Positions 62,867 to 64,000 of a DNA stretch of 64,000 nucleotides are shown one piece after another. The number at the start of each line of letters is the position of its first letter. Positions within the stretch are counted from its first letter, which is position 1. The notes under the pieces were generated by a model. That model searched no databases. It was not told the origin of the DNA and saw only the letters and a list, made by a program, of their open reading frames with translations. Location of the stretch: positions 158,140 through 222,139 of the forward strand of contig NZ_CANKZA010000006.1 in NCBI RefSeq assembly GCF_947488465.1, written 5' to 3'. Source of the stretch: an uncultured Microbacterium sp. (lineage in GTDB: Bacteria > Actinomycetota > Actinomycetes > Actinomycetales > Microbacteriaceae). The position numbers and the translations under genes are program-made.

Positions 62867-63916
62867 TCACGGAACGCGGTGCAGCCACGCGTCGGTCGCG
62901 AACTTCGAGGCGACCAGGGCTTCCGCCTCGGCGTATTCCTCGTCACTGATGCGCCCCGGCTCGGCCGCGTACAACCGCGCGAACGTGTCGGTGAACCGGG
63001 TGATGATCGCTTCGCGCGACAGCCCGGTCTGCGACCGCAGCGGGTCGACGCGCTTCGCGGCCGACGTCGTTCCCTTGTCTGACAGCTTCTCCCGGCCGAT
63101 GCGCAGTACCTCGGTCATGACCTGACCGTCCATGTCATACGACAGGGTCGCGTGGTGGAGCACCCCGCCGTTGGCGAGCCGCTTCTGCGCGGCCCCGCCG
63201 ATCTTTCCGGAGGGCGACGCGATGTCGTTGAGCGGCTGATAGACGGCGTCGATCCCGAGCGAGCGCAGCGCCTGCAGCACCCAATCGTCGAGGAACGCGT
63301 ACGAGTCGGCGAAGGTCATCCCCGCGACGAGGGATGCCGGAACGTACAGCGAGTGGGTGATAATCGACCCCGCTGCCATGAGCATGGCGCCACCGCCGGA
63401 GATCCGGCGGACGACGTCGAATCCGTGCCGTGCGGCCCCCTCCGGATCGACTTCGTTGCGGTACGACTGGAACGAGCCGATCACGACGGCCGACTCATCC
63501 CATTCCCAGATCCGCAGCGTGGGCCTGCGTCGGCCATCGCCGACGCGGGTGGTGAGCACTTCGTCGAGCGCGAGGTTCATCCGCGGCGACATGGCCTTCT
63601 CGTGCACGATCTCCCAGGCGAAGTCCCGCCATCCCGGCGCGGTGACCAGCGCGCGGCGCACGGCGGTGCCGACCGATTCCGGCGTGAACCCGAGCAGCTG
63701 CGCACCCTCGGGCAGTGCGGCACGGACGGCGGCGGCGATGGCTCCCGCATCCGATTCGACCGGCAGGCCGTTCACCGCCGCGTCGATGTCCAGCAGCGCG
63801 TCGTCGGGCTCGAGGAAGAAGTCGCCGGCGAGGTGGAAATCGGCGATCTTGCCATCGCGCACCTCGAGATCGACGACGACGAGCTTGCCGCCAGGAACCT
63901 TGAATTCGCCGTGCAT
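62867..63916 (-). CDS. lplA: Lipoate-protein ligase A
   Basis: 349 aa; the ATG follows GGGAG. A small accessory domain (about 1-85, KVPGGKLVVVDLEV, then FFLEPDDALL), normally the C-terminal domain of LplA, lies at the N-terminus. The catalytic domain follows, with VVRRISGGGAML (lipoyl-AMP site) and KIGGAAQKR with the conserved lysine. The enzyme activates free lipoate with ATP and attaches it to the lysine of E2 subunits and GcvH. The swapped domain order is seen in other actinobacteria. Confidence 0.93.
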   Translation of the reverse strand: MHGEFKVPGGKLVVVDLEVRDGKIADFHLAGDFFLEPDDALLDIDAAVNGLPVESDAGAIAAAVRAALPEGAQLLGFTPESVGTAVRRALVTAPGWRDFAWEIVHEKAMSPRMNLALDEVLTTRVGDGRRRPTLRIWEWDESAVVIGSFQSYRNEVDPEGAARHGFDVVRRISGGGAMLMAAGSIITHSLYVPASLVAGMTFADSYAFLDDWVLQALRSLGIDAVYQPLNDIASPSGKIGGAAQKRLANGGVLHHATLSYDMDGQVMTEVLRIGREKLSDKGTTSAAKRVDPLRSQTGLSREAIITRFTDTFARLYAAEPGRISDEEYAEAEALVASKFATDAWLHRVP

Positions 63917-64000
63917 GCTCCCAGCCTAGGTGTACTGACCCGGATCGTTGTTGACGTAGGGGAGACCTCCGTAGTCGAGTTGGAGCTGTCTAGGTTCCCT

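Noticed and set aside
63917..64000. Gene at the right window edge
   Set aside because: Only 84 bp are visible, with no frame that can be identified.

Overview
The window is high-GC actinobacterial chromosome, most likely Microbacterium or a close relative in the Microbacteriaceae. The evidence is GC-rich third codon positions, many GTG starts, 4-nt ATGA/GTGA overlaps between genes, a DUF222/13E12-type HNH gene, and the gene families present. It holds three kinds of DNA: a sugar-catabolic and housekeeping backbone, a 17.5 kb accessory island at a serine tRNA gene, and many small palindromic repeats.

Positions 1-21018 are backbone. An alpha-galactoside locus comes first: a GH36 alpha-galactosidase followed 1 nt later by an FAD alditol oxidase, then a separate operon of a second GH36 enzyme, a sugar-binding lipoprotein and two ABC permeases, read away from a divergent ROK regulator. 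No transport ATPase is encoded nearby. Around these lie a glycosyltransferase, a three-helix-bundle protein, a serine hydrolase, an HNH gene, a relic IS21 element, three membrane proteins (CPBP protease, DUF6326, DUF2306) and a histidine kinase/LuxR response regulator pair. A decayed IS3-type element directly follows the regulator.

Positions 22016-39486 form an island bounded by a perfect 62-bp duplication of the 3' part of tRNA-Ser(GCT). Shorter copies of the tRNA 3' end at 26854, 35122 and 35326 divide it into at least three segments, suggesting serial insertion. Segment one has a Fic gene with a small upstream partner, a monooxygenase-like gene and an uncharacterised divergent module (23668-26544). 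Segment two has a HEPN-type Abi gene and a complete Wadjet type I system, jetABCD, preceded by a DUF1877-like gene. Segment three has lower-GC unknown genes, the C-terminal part of a LeoA-like dynamin and an SPFH/SHOCT gene with a doubtful start. No intact integrase is visible.

Positions 39426-64000 return to backbone: tRNA-Ser(GCT), an LCP protein, tRNA-Ser(TGA), a HAD phosphatase and serS on one strand; then a lipid kinase, photolyase, luciferase-like oxidoreductase, pheA, a lipoprotein and phosphoglucomutase. A beta-galactoside/Leloir cluster follows: two GH35-type beta-galactosidases, an alpha/beta hydrolase, galE, a LacI regulator, galT and galK, with two matching LacI-type operators in the two divergent promoters. 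Together with phosphoglucomutase these genes take beta-galactosides to glucose-6-phosphate. The window ends with a 5'-damaged hydrolase gene, an orphan DNA methyltransferase carrying a palindromic insertion, and a lipoate-protein ligase.
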